Source of the DNA: Betaproteobacteria bacterium UBA5216
GTDB lineage: Bacteria; Pseudomonadota; Gammaproteobacteria; Burkholderiales; SG8-41
Reading direction: 5' to 3'
Assembly (NCBI GenBank): GCA_002412495.1
Contig: DHVE01000017.1
Coordinates: forward strand, 1 to 52,782
Length of the DNA: 52,782 nt
This document shows positions 25,178 to 33,480 of the stretch, in pieces. The position numbers and the translations under genes were made by a program. Positions within the stretch are counted from its first letter, which is position 1. The number at the start of each line of letters is the position of its first letter. The notes beneath the pieces are model-generated. The model did not search any database and was not told where the DNA came from. It worked only from the letters and a program-made list of their open reading frames with translations.

Positions 25178-26611
25178 TTACAAACCCACCGCATCATGAC
25201 GCACGGCTACATCCATCGCCGCCATATCGCCGATGGTGACCGGCTTCACTGGCGGACGAATTCGATAATAGCCAACCTCGCTCACCGGCACCTGACGGCA
25301 CTCGGCGATCATTTCGACCACGGTGAGTCCGCAGAGGCGGCCCTGACACGGCCCCATGCCGCAGCGTACGAATGACTTCATTTGATTGGGACCCGGGCAA
25401 TGCTGTTCTGTGACCAGACGGCGGATTTCACCGGCGCGCACTTCTTCGCAACGGCATACCACGGTGTCGGCATCGGGCGGCGCGATCCATTGCTGCGCGG
25501 GGCGATAGAGTGCGTCAAGAAACGGACGGGCGGCACGGTGTTGATCGAGGGTGGCGCGGGCATCGCGCGCCTGGCGCTCGCATGCCTCGTGATCGATCTT
25601 GCCGAGATCGGTTGCCGCCGCAAACGCGGCCACGCGGCCCATGGCTTCGGCCCCCTTGGCGCCGACGATGCCACCGGCGTCACCCGCAACCAGTATCGAT
25701 GCAACCGAGCTGCGTCCCCACGCATCGAGCGTGGGACGATAGGCGCGTTGTGCGTCGTCCCAGGTGTGTGCAAGATTCAGCGACCACGCGAGATTGCCGT
25801 TGGGCACCACGCCCTGGTGCAGAAATACTTCATCCACCGGCTCGCGATGGAGGCTGCCGCCCCATTCGAATTCGATCTCGCGCGCTTGCGTATCGCCCTT
25901 GATCGCAAGCCGGGTGACGCCTTTGTGCATCGGCACGCCGGCGGCTTTTAATTCACGCAGCAGCCCGAGGCCTTTGCCGAGGTAACCGGGGGCCGCCAGA
26001 AAGCCGGGCAGATGCGGCAAGGCGGCCCAGCGATTGAAGGTGGTTTCGAGTATGGCGGCGGGTTTGATACCGGCGCGCGTGAGTTGCGCCGCGAGCAGCA
26101 GCAACAGCGGGCCGCAGCCTGCGAGTACGAATCGACCACCGTTGCCGCCGGGCCCCAGTCCGTTGGCCTTGAGCACCGTTTGGCCCGCGCCGCAGGTCAG
26201 CACCCCCGGCAGCGTCCAGCCGGGCACCGGCATGGGGCGCTCCATGGCACCCACCGTGATCAGAACTTTTTTCGCGTTGAGTATGCCCACGCTGCCAAAG
26301 CGTTTGTAGAACACGCGGTTGACGGCCTCCGCGGGTTCCACCTGCCAAACCTGTGCGCTGTCGAAGTAATCGATGCGGGCGGTGCGAAACGCGCGCGTAA
26401 GTTCCAGACCGGCGGCGTAGTCCGGCCCGAGTATTTCCAGGTGCCGCGGACGCGTTGCGGCGAGCCGCTCGATGCCGCGATAAATTTGTCCGCCCGGTTC
26501 GGGCTGTTCATCCAGCACCACGGTGGCGAGGCCGAGTTCCGACGCCGTGGTCGCGGCGGCCATGCCCGCCGGGCCGGCGCCGATGATGGCGAGGTCGCAT
26601 GCGGCGTTCAT
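25178..26611 (-). CDS. FAD-dependent oxidoreductase with C-terminal BFD-like [2Fe-2S] domain (HcnB/OoxA-like subunit)
   Basis: The product is 477 residues. The N-terminus has DLAIIGAGPAGMAAATTASE and PEPGGQIYRG, typical of pyridine-nucleotide-disulfide-type flavoproteins. The C-terminus has VVCRCEEV (CxC), then RCGMGPCQGRLCG, giving the four-Cys pattern of a BFD-like iron-sulfur domain. This two-domain layout is that of HcnB and of the A subunits of octopine, nopaline and hydroxyproline dehydrogenases. Its start overlaps the stop of the small ferredoxin gene as ATGA. It probably forms a complex with the next two upstream products. Confidence 0.92.
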   Translation of the reverse strand: MNAACDLAIIGAGPAGMAAATTASELGLATVVLDEQPEPGGQIYRGIERLAATRPRHLEILGPDYAAGLELTRAFRTARIDYFDSAQVWQVEPAEAVNRVFYKRFGSVGILNAKKVLITVGAMERPMPVPGWTLPGVLTCGAGQTVLKANGLGPGGNGGRFVLAGCGPLLLLLAAQLTRAGIKPAAILETTFNRWAALPHLPGFLAAPGYLGKGLGLLRELKAAGVPMHKGVTRLAIKGDTQAREIEFEWGGSLHREPVDEVFLHQGVVPNGNLAWSLNLAHTWDDAQRAYRPTLDAWGRSSVASILVAGDAGGIVGAKGAEAMGRVAAFAAATDLGKIDHEACERQARDARATLDQHRAARPFLDALYRPAQQWIAPPDADTVVCRCEEVRAGEIRRLVTEQHCPGPNQMKSFVRCGMGPCQGRLCGLTVVEMIAECRQVPVSEVGYYRIRPPVKPVTIGDMAAMDVAVRHDAVGL

Positions 26612-26904
26612 GCTTGCACCTCGCGTTTACCGTGTTGTGTGTTGATGCGCATGCCTTCGCTGACGATCACGAGGCAACCTTGCTGATTGGCCTCGCCGTT
26701 GATTTCCATCAGGCACTCAAAACACACGCCCATCATGCAATACGGCGCGCGGCCCTCGTCGTTGATGGGGGTGGTGCGGGTTGCGCCCGCGTTGTGCAGC
26801 AGCATCGCGGCGGCCGCCGTAAAACCGGGCGGCACGCTGACGGTCTTGCCGTTGATAACAACGTTCAGCCGCTCGCGCGGCGTGTCAGGCAGCAGCGAGA
26901 ACAT
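26608..26904 (-). CDS. Small [2Fe-2S] protein (HcnA-like subunit)
   Basis: ATG 26904 gives 98 residues, MFSLLPDTPRERLNVVINGK. Cys56, Cys61, Cys64 and Cys77 (YCMMGVCFECLMEING and QGC) form a plant-ferredoxin-like 2Fe-2S site, as in HcnA and the gamma subunits of opine oxidases and hydroxyproline dehydrogenase. It overlaps both neighbours: 20 bases with the oxidase upstream and 4 bases with the HcnB-like gene downstream. That spacing strongly supports a three-subunit enzyme. Confidence 0.9.
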   Translation of the reverse strand: MFSLLPDTPRERLNVVINGKTVSVPPGFTAAAAMLLHNAGATRTTPINDEGRAPYCMMGVCFECLMEINGEANQQGCLVIVSEGMRINTQHGKREVQA

Positions 26905-28000
26905 TAAAACGCTCCGTGGAAAAACGCGCGAGTTCCGGCGGCAACGCACCGTCGATGACGTAGCCCGCATAGTGCAGCGCGTGCGCGGCAGCCAGCGTCA
27001 CGCCGCTGTGGCAGGTGCAGACGAACGCGCCGGGAAATTCACGCGACTGTTCATACACCGGCAGGCCGTCGGGCGCCATGACGCGCAGCGCGCCCCAGGT
27101 GCGCACGATGCGCACGTTGCGCAAAAAGGGAAATGTTTTCACCGCGCGTTCCGCCAACGTGCGGATAATTTCCGGCGAGGTGGCATCGTCAAAGCCGGCT
27201 TCTTCGCGCGATTCGCCGATCATGATGGTGCCTTCGACGGTTTGGCGAATCATCAGCGTGGGCATGGGCAGCACCGGCTGTAATCGCTCGGTGACGATAA
27301 TCTGTCCGCGCAGCGGTCGAACAGGCACGTTCAGGCCAACCATCGCGCCCAAGGCCTTGTTGCCGAGACCCGCGCCCAGTACCACGCGCGGCGCGGAAAA
27401 AGTTTCGCCGCGCACGGTGACGGAGAATTGCCGGGGCGCCGCGTTGATATTTTCGATACGCGACCCCGGCACGTAATGGCCGCCGCGTTTGAGCAGGGCG
27501 GCGTGCAACGCACGCAAGGTGTACAGTGGATTGGCGTGGCCGTCGTACGGCGTGTACGACGCGCCGACGACGTCCGGGCCGATCACCGGCAGCATTTTTT
27601 TCAACGCGGCGGGCCGCAGCATGTCGAATTCAAACGGGATGTCGCCCGCTTCGCTGCGCAACTGCTCCATCAGTTGCTGGCGTTTGTCGAATTCCGATTC
27701 GGTGAGGCAGGGCGTCAGTCCGCCAGGGCGCTCGTGCCCGGTGGCGATACCGGTTTCTTGCAGCAGCTCGGTGGAGAACCCGGCCCAGTCCTCGGACGAG
27801 CGCCGCGTCCAGCGCTGATATTCCGGCACACCGAAGCCCTTGCTTTGCACCCACACCAGACCGAAGTTGCCGCGCGACGCGCGATACGCGATGTCGCCTT
27901 CGTCGAGCACCCCGACTTTTTGACCGCGCCTTATCAGACCATAAGCAACGGCGGTACCGACCAGTCCGCCGCCAATCACGATGGCGTCAAAATCAGGCAT
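26885..28000 (-). CDS. FAD-dependent oxidoreductase, DAO family (HcnC/OoxB-like catalytic subunit)
   Basis: The product is 371 residues with AIVIGGGLVGTAVAYGLIRRG at 6-26, the acidic end of beta-2 (VGVLDEGD), and a C-terminal GLPVYE..PGAFVCTCHSGVT segment in the FAD-binding cap. It is the amine-oxidising type of subunit in HcnABC, opine oxidases and D-hydroxyproline dehydrogenase. Substrate choice (glycine, proline derivative, opine) cannot be read. It is second in a minus-strand operon headed by a Bug gene 26 bases upstream. Confidence 0.91.
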   Translation of the reverse strand: MPDFDAIVIGGGLVGTAVAYGLIRRGQKVGVLDEGDIAYRASRGNFGLVWVQSKGFGVPEYQRWTRRSSEDWAGFSTELLQETGIATGHERPGGLTPCLTESEFDKRQQLMEQLRSEAGDIPFEFDMLRPAALKKMLPVIGPDVVGASYTPYDGHANPLYTLRALHAALLKRGGHYVPGSRIENINAAPRQFSVTVRGETFSAPRVVLGAGLGNKALGAMVGLNVPVRPLRGQIIVTERLQPVLPMPTLMIRQTVEGTIMIGESREEAGFDDATSPEIIRTLAERAVKTFPFLRNVRIVRTWGALRVMAPDGLPVYEQSREFPGAFVCTCHSGVTLAAAHALHYAGYVIDGALPPELARFSTERFNVLAAA

Positions 28001-28026
28001 GAGGGGAATGGCGAATCATATTGGAC

Positions 28027-29016
28027 TCAGTTGGGTCTGATGCCGGCGGCTTTGACCACTTTGCCCCAGCGCTCGTAGTCAGTGGCGAGTTTTGCGCCCA
28101 GTTGTGCGGGCAAGAGGCTTTCGATTTCCACGCCGGCGGTGACCAGTTTGGCTTGCACCTCCGGCGTGGTGACGGCGGTGGTGGATGCCTGATTGAGCCG
28201 CTCGACAATGGCGCGCGGCGTGCCGGCGGGTGCCAGCACGGCGTACCAGGAACTCACGTCGTATCCCGGCAACGTCTCGGCCATTGCGGGCACATCCGGC
28301 ACGAGCGACACGCGCTTGGCGCTGCTTACCGCCAGCAGGCGCACCTGCTTTTGTTTGACATAGGGCATGCCCGACGAGAGGCCGGAAATCAGCATTTCGA
28401 TTTCGCCGGACATGATGGCGATCAGTGCCGGGCCGGCGCCTTTGTAGGGCACATGAATGATGTTGATGCCGGCCAGCATTTTTAACAGTTCACCGGCAAG
28501 ATGCGACGTAGCGCCGGTGGCCGACGAACCGAAGTTGATTTTGCCGGGCCGCGCTTTGGCAAGCGCGATCAGTTCCTTGAACGACGCAGCCGGCAGTTGC
28601 GGATAAACCATCAAGCCGAGCGGACTGTTGCCGATCAGCGCCACCGGGGTTAAATCACGGCGCGCGTCGTACGACAGTTTGATCAGATGCGGCGCGACTG
28701 CCAGTGTGCCATTGGCCGCGACCATGAGCGTGTAACCGTCGGCGGGTGCGCGCGCGGTAAGTTCTCCCGCGATGCTGCCGCCCGCGCCGTGACGGTTGTC
28801 CACCACCGCCTGCTGGCCGAGCAGTTCAGACAATCGGCCAGCGTAAATGCGCGCCACCACGTCGGTGGGGCCGCCGGCGGCTTGTGCGGTAAGCAGGCGC
28901 ACTGGACGCACGGGAAACGGCACTTCCGCGGGCTTTTGCGCCTGCGCGAGCGCCGGCGCCACAAACGCCGTAAACACGGCGGTTGAAATTATTGCTTTAA
29001 AACAGATACTTATCAT
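28027..29016 (-). CDS. Bug family periplasmic substrate-binding protein
   Basis: The open frame begins far upstream, but ATG 29016 follows GAGAAAA and gives a signal peptide (MISICFKAIISTAVFTAFVA to ALAQ), 329 residues. Landmarks are FPVRPVRLLTAQAAGGPTD, VDNRHGAGGSIA, PADGYTLM, LSYDARRDL and HVPYKGAGPAL. It heads the operon for the three-subunit flavin dehydrogenase, which suggests a nitrogenous acid as ligand (inference). It is divergent from an alpha/beta hydrolase. Confidence 0.92.
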   Translation of the reverse strand: MISICFKAIISTAVFTAFVAPALAQAQKPAEVPFPVRPVRLLTAQAAGGPTDVVARIYAGRLSELLGQQAVVDNRHGAGGSIAGELTARAPADGYTLMVAANGTLAVAPHLIKLSYDARRDLTPVALIGNSPLGLMVYPQLPAASFKELIALAKARPGKINFGSSATGATSHLAGELLKMLAGINIIHVPYKGAGPALIAIMSGEIEMLISGLSSGMPYVKQKQVRLLAVSSAKRVSLVPDVPAMAETLPGYDVSSWYAVLAPAGTPRAIVERLNQASTTAVTTPEVQAKLVTAGVEIESLLPAQLGAKLATDYERWGKVVKAAGIRPN

Positions 29017-29246
29017 TTTTCTCGCGGGGCGCCGCAAGGCTGCGCCGAATGCTGCTCGATAGACAACGCGTAGTGTATCGCGCTTGTCGTCGTTCTGTGG
29101 CTGCGGCGGCATGTACGACAGCGGTGACGCCGGGCAATCGTGCGGTGATGATTGAATTTCGATACAGTGAGCGCGACCGTTGCACATTGCGCATTGCAAA
29201 GCGCACCGCGAAACCAGCGAAATTCAAACATCTCGAAAGGAAAGTC

Positions 29247-30089
29247 ATGCCGTACCTGACCAGGCCGGGTAAGCCGACCCTGCATTACGTGATCGACGAT
29301 TACACCGACCCGTGGAAAAACGCGCCGTATCTGGTGTTGCAGCACGGATTTTCGCGTTCTCACCGCGTGTGGTTCAGTTGGGTGCCGTATCTCAGCCGCT
29401 TTTTCAAGGTGGTGCGGCCGGATTTGCGCGGCCTGGGTTTGTCGTCGCGAGATTTTGATTTGCAGCGCGACGTGAACCTTGCCGCTTATGTGGATGACTT
29501 TGCTGCGATAGTCGATGCACTCGGCGGCGGGCCGGTACATTATTGTGGTGAATCGCTGGGCGGCATCCTCGGCATGATGTTCGCCGCGGAGCGTCCGGAG
29601 TTATTTCGTTCGCTGACGATCGTGTCATCGCCGATGCATCTCCATGGCAAGGATGAAAAAGCGTCGGCCTATGGCCACGCATCGCGCGCGGAAGCGTTGC
29701 GCAAGATGGGCGCTCGCGGCTGGGCGGAAGCGTCGAACTCGGGGCGGCGGTTTCGACCCGATGCCGATCCCGGCATGATGAAATGGTTTGTCGATGAGAT
29801 GGGGAAGGCCGATGTTGAAGTGCTGATCGCAACCTATGCCTTTGCCTCGACGGTGAATACCTTGCCGCATTTGCCGCGCATCAAGGCGCCGATGCTCGGC
29901 ATCTTCCCGACGGCGGGGCCGATTGCCGGCGACGATCAGATTGCGTTGCTCAAGGCGAACGTGCCGCACGCCCAAGTGATACGTCTGCCGACAAGTTATC
30001 ACGCGATCAATACCAGCGACCCCGCCGCGTGCGCGACGGCATTGCTGCATTTCGCCGCGCAGCAGGATGGCACGGCCTGCCACGAGTAA
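29247..30089 (+). CDS. Alpha/beta hydrolase
   Basis: ATG 29247 has GAAAGG upstream and gives 280 residues; the longer frame upstream is not protein-like. Key parts are VLQHGFSRSH (oxyanion block), RPDLRGLGLSS, the nucleophile elbow G-E-S103-L-G-G and a late TSYHAI with the candidate His. It shares its N-terminal HYVIDDYTDPW block with the Lys-variant protein at 18144-18944. It is followed after three bases by a Bug gene, so both are co-transcribed. Substrate unknown. Confidence 0.9.
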   Translation: MPYLTRPGKPTLHYVIDDYTDPWKNAPYLVLQHGFSRSHRVWFSWVPYLSRFFKVVRPDLRGLGLSSRDFDLQRDVNLAAYVDDFAAIVDALGGGPVHYCGESLGGILGMMFAAERPELFRSLTIVSSPMHLHGKDEKASAYGHASRAEALRKMGARGWAEASNSGRRFRPDADPGMMKWFVDEMGKADVEVLIATYAFASTVNTLPHLPRIKAPMLGIFPTAGPIAGDDQIALLKANVPHAQVIRLPTSYHAINTSDPAACATALLHFAAQQDGTACHE

Positions 30090-30092
30090 GTC

Positions 30093-31052
30093 ATGAACCC
30101 GCGCGCGCGTGGGGCGGCGTGGCTGTGCGCGGCGCTGTGTGCCAGCGGGGCCGCCGCGCAGTCTGCCTACCCGAGCAAGCCGATCCGCATGATTGCGTCC
30201 GGCGTGGGCGGGGCGGGCGATTTCACCGCGCGCGTGTTGGCGGGCGGTCTGACCGCGCGCCTGGGGCAGCAGGTCGTCATCGATAACCGGCCCGGCGGAC
30301 TGATCCCCGGCGAAATCGTGGCAAAGGCGCAGCCGGATGGCCATACGCTGATGCTGGTGGGCATCGTGATCTGGCTCTCGCCGTTCATGCGCGACACCAT
30401 GCCGTTTGATCCGCTGCGGGATTTTGCGCCGGTCACGCTCGCGGCGACCGTGCCCAACGTACTGGTGGTGCATCCGGCGCTGCCCGTGAAATCGGTGCAG
30501 GAACTGATTGCGTTGGCCAAGGATAAACCCGGCGTGCTGAACTACGCGACATCCGGTTCCGGCAATTCCAATCACATCGCGGGCGAATTGTTCAAGGCCA
30601 TGGCGGGTGTGAATCTGGTGCAGGTGAATTATCGCGGCGCGGCGCTGGCGTTGAACGATGTGGTGAGCGGCCGCGTGCAAGCGATGTTTGCGACCGCCAC
30701 GGCGGCGGCGCCGTACGTGAGCGCGGGCCGGCTGCGCGCGCTGGCGGTGACCTCGGCGCGGCCTTCAGTGCTGGCGCCCGGCTTGCCGACCGTGACGGCA
30801 TCAGGCGTACCGGGCTACGCGTCGGAATCGACGCTCGGCCTGTTCGCGCCGGCGGCGACTCCCCCCGCGATCATCGCGCGGCTGAATGCGGAGACCGTGG
30901 CGTTTTTGCGGGCGAGCGACACGCGCGAACGCCTGCTGAAATCCGGCATTGAAGCCGTGACCAGCACGCCTGAAGAATTCGCGGCCTTGATCAAGGCCGA
31001 CATGGCGCGTACCGGCAAAATCATTCGCGCAGCCGGTATCCGCATGGAGTGA
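30093..31052 (+). CDS. Bug family periplasmic substrate-binding protein
   Basis: The product is 319 residues with a signal peptide ending GAAAQ. The opening block reads YPSKPIRMIASGVGGAGDF, less Pro-rich than usual, and the next reads IDNRPGGLIPG. MPFDPLRDF and QVNYRGAAL replace the normal LPYDP and HVPYKG motifs, so the ligand pocket is probably altered. It starts three bases after the hydrolase stop and converges on an MmgE/PrpD gene eight bases away. Confidence 0.92.
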   Translation: MNPRARGAAWLCAALCASGAAAQSAYPSKPIRMIASGVGGAGDFTARVLAGGLTARLGQQVVIDNRPGGLIPGEIVAKAQPDGHTLMLVGIVIWLSPFMRDTMPFDPLRDFAPVTLAATVPNVLVVHPALPVKSVQELIALAKDKPGVLNYATSGSGNSNHIAGELFKAMAGVNLVQVNYRGAALALNDVVSGRVQAMFATATAAAPYVSAGRLRALAVTSARPSVLAPGLPTVTASGVPGYASESTLGLFAPAATPPAIIARLNAETVAFLRASDTRERLLKSGIEAVTSTPEEFAALIKADMARTGKIIRAAGIRME

Positions 31053-31060
31053 GATTATTT

Positions 31061-32401
31061 CTACGTCGCATTGCGTGCCGCCGTACGGGCAATTGCGCCC
31101 GCATCAGGCAGCGAGGCCACCGACCAGCACAACGCAATCAATTCACGGGTTTGCGCCGCGCCGAGAACCTCTTCGCTCAATCCCCGAAACTTGATTTCCA
31201 GATCGGCGTCGCTCATCGGGCGTCCCAGCGTGCCGAGGGCATGCGCGATGTGGCGGGTGACGGTACGGCCATCTTTTAGACGGATGGTGACGGTCGCCTG
31301 CGTTCTTTCGAGCTTGTCATCGACCGTGGCGGTGACGCGTTCACGCACCGCGATCACGCGCGGGTCCAGCACGCTGGCGTCGCTGAATTGGGATTCACTG
31401 ACGATGCCAAAGACCATCGCCGCCGCCGCGACATGATAAACACTGAACTTGCCTTCGAGGCCGGTGCGCGGGGTTTTATTACCGGTCAGTTGCCGCGTGC
31501 GCGGACACACGCTTAGGGCTATCGCGTCGATGTCCTCGGGCTTCAGATTGTGTTCCTCGCGCAGTTGCAGACAGCCGTCGATGGCCGCATGCACCACCAG
31601 CCCGCAGGCGTAGGGCTTGTACATGTTCTGTGACAACTCGTAATGTTCGCCGAGTTCCTGCGTGACCACCGCTGGGTCAAATTTTGTGGACAGGACATGA
31701 CCAAATCCGCGCGGCGCTTCGATGGCGCATTCCGAACTGGTGAACCCTTGCTTGGCCAGCAGCGCGGCGGTCATGCCGTTTTGCGCGGCGCGGCCGGGGT
31801 GCAGGCTTTTCGACATGGAGCCGAACACTTCCTGCAGGCCGGCGGCCTGCGTGGCGGCGATGCCCAGCGCCCACGTCATCTGTTGTTCGGTCAGCCCGAT
31901 TAATTTGCCGATGGCGGCGGCTGCACCAAACGTGCCGGCGGTGCCGGTGATGTGCCAGCCGATATCGTGATGTTCAGGGTACACCGACAAGCCCACGCGG
32001 CATTCGGCTTCGACCCCCAGAATAAACGCGTGCAGCAGTTCCGCGCCGGAAATGCCTTTCCATTCTGCGTAGGCCAGCACCGCCGGCAATACCGGCGCGC
32101 TGGGATGAATGGCGCGCGCATGCGTGTCGTCAAAGTCGAGCAGGTGGGAGCTGATGCCGTTGATCAGTGCCGCGTGCAGACAGTCGAGCCGTTCGGCGCG
32201 GCCCAGCACACTTGCCTGCGCCGCGCCGGCGAAGGGCGTCAATGCGGCCAGCGCGCGGTCGATGGTTTCGTGGCCGGCGCCGCCCACCGCGCAGCCGACC
32301 CAGTTAAGCAACGCGCGCGCGGCTTCGTGACGTACCGGTTGCGAAATATCCTCGTAGCGGGAATTGACGAGAAAGCGGGCGAGGGCGCGGGTTTCGTTCA
32401 T
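31061..32401 (-). CDS. MmgE/PrpD family protein (canonical active-site motifs)
   Basis: The product is 446 residues. It has the full set of family motifs: LLNWVGCAVGG, LDFDDTHARAIHPSAPVLPA, GWHITGTAGTFGAAAA and the SKSLHPGRAAQNG block with its Lys. In cis-aconitate decarboxylase the equivalent Asp, Thr, His and Lys residues lie in the active site. It is the best candidate of the four copies in the window for a true dehydratase, decarboxylase or epimerase. It is divergent from the lyase-LeuCD block with 196 bases between starts. Confidence 0.92.
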   Translation of the reverse strand: MNETRALARFLVNSRYEDISQPVRHEAARALLNWVGCAVGGAGHETIDRALAALTPFAGAAQASVLGRAERLDCLHAALINGISSHLLDFDDTHARAIHPSAPVLPAVLAYAEWKGISGAELLHAFILGVEAECRVGLSVYPEHHDIGWHITGTAGTFGAAAAIGKLIGLTEQQMTWALGIAATQAAGLQEVFGSMSKSLHPGRAAQNGMTAALLAKQGFTSSECAIEAPRGFGHVLSTKFDPAVVTQELGEHYELSQNMYKPYACGLVVHAAIDGCLQLREEHNLKPEDIDAIALSVCPRTRQLTGNKTPRTGLEGKFSVYHVAAAAMVFGIVSESQFSDASVLDPRVIAVRERVTATVDDKLERTQATVTIRLKDGRTVTRHIAHALGTLGRPMSDADLEIKFRGLSEEVLGAAQTRELIALCWSVASLPDAGAIARTAARNAT

Positions 32402-32597
32402 GGGCTTTTCAATTTGTCGAGGTTGTTTGGGATGCCAACGGTTGCACGATCCAAATTGTAGCCGCGAAAAGCGCCAACGCGGTTTCCATCAATTGCGTCG
32501 TGACTGCCAGTGTGACGGGAGAATCCGCTAAACTTGCATCGAATTACTTTCGATGGCTGAATGAACTTTATGGCCAGCAACCCATGGAGTGTCCGGA

Positions 32598-33476
32598 GTG
32601 ACCGACAATAGCGCTGAAAACCATCCCGCGCGGCGATTGCGGCAATTATTGCAACGACCGGGCTTGATCACCATGCCGTGTTGTTACGACGCGCTGACGG
32701 CGCGTTTGATTCACGAAGCCGGCTTTTCATTGACGCTGATGAGCGGCTTTGCGGTGTCGGCGGCGCGGCTGGCGCAACCCGACACCGGCCTGATTTCATT
32801 TGCTGAAATGCTCGATCAATTGCGCAGTATCTGCACCGCCGCGCCGGCGTTGTGCGTGATTGGCGACGGCGACACCGGGTACGGCAATGCCATCAATGTG
32901 CGTCGCACGGTGCGCGACTATGCGCAGGCGGGAGCCGCCGGCATCATGATCGAGGATCAGGTGAGCCCGAAGCGTTGCGGCCACACGCGCGGCAAGCAGG
33001 TGGTGTCCAGGGGCGAGGCGAAGATGCGCATACGCGCGGCGGTGGATGAACGCGCCGATCACGATATTCTGATCATGGCACGCACCGATGCGCGCGGCGT
33101 GCTGGGTTTCGAGGAAGCGCTCGACCGCTGCAAAATGTTTGTCGACGAAGGCGCGGACATTATTTTTCTGGAGGCGCCCGAAATGCGCGAAGAAATGGAG
33201 CATTTCTGCCGCGCGATACCGCGCCCGTGCATGGCCAACATGGTGAGCGGCGGCGCCACGCCGGTATTGCCGCCGCGTGAACTCGAAGCGCTGGGCTACA
33301 AAATCTCGGCGTATCCGCTGGTGCTGATCTGCAATGCTGTGCGCGCCATGCAACAGGCGCTGGGCGCATTGGCAAAGGGTGAGAAGTCCGACGAAGTGAG
33401 CTTTGATGAACTGAAGCGGCTCGTCGGCTTTCCAGAGTATTACGAGCTTGAGCAGCGCTATCGATCTGATGATTAG
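32598..33476 (+). CDS. Isocitrate lyase / PEP mutase superfamily C-C lyase
   Basis: GTG 32598 with GGAG at 32586-32589 was preferred to the GTG at 32589. The product is 292 residues, a TIM barrel with GDGDTGYGNAINVRRTV (Asp90, Asp92), MIEDQ and the catalytic PKRCGH loop (Cys127), as in 2-methylisocitrate lyase, 2,3-dimethylmalate lyase and oxaloacetate decarboxylase. PEP mutase itself lacks this Cys motif. With LeuCD-like genes immediately downstream, cleavage of an alkylated malate to pyruvate plus a short acid is likely (inference). Confidence 0.91.
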   Translation: MTDNSAENHPARRLRQLLQRPGLITMPCCYDALTARLIHEAGFSLTLMSGFAVSAARLAQPDTGLISFAEMLDQLRSICTAAPALCVIGDGDTGYGNAINVRRTVRDYAQAGAAGIMIEDQVSPKRCGHTRGKQVVSRGEAKMRIRAAVDERADHDILIMARTDARGVLGFEEALDRCKMFVDEGADIIFLEAPEMREEMEHFCRAIPRPCMANMVSGGATPVLPPRELEALGYKISAYPLVLICNAVRAMQQALGALAKGEKSDEVSFDELKRLVGFPEYYELEQRYRSDD

Positions 33477-33480
33477 TGCG

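Noticed and set aside
25178..28000. True hydrogen cyanide synthase HcnABC
   Set aside because: The subunit types match but the gene order is C-A-B behind a Bug receptor; opine or hydroxyproline dehydrogenase types share the same architecture, so I keep a general name.
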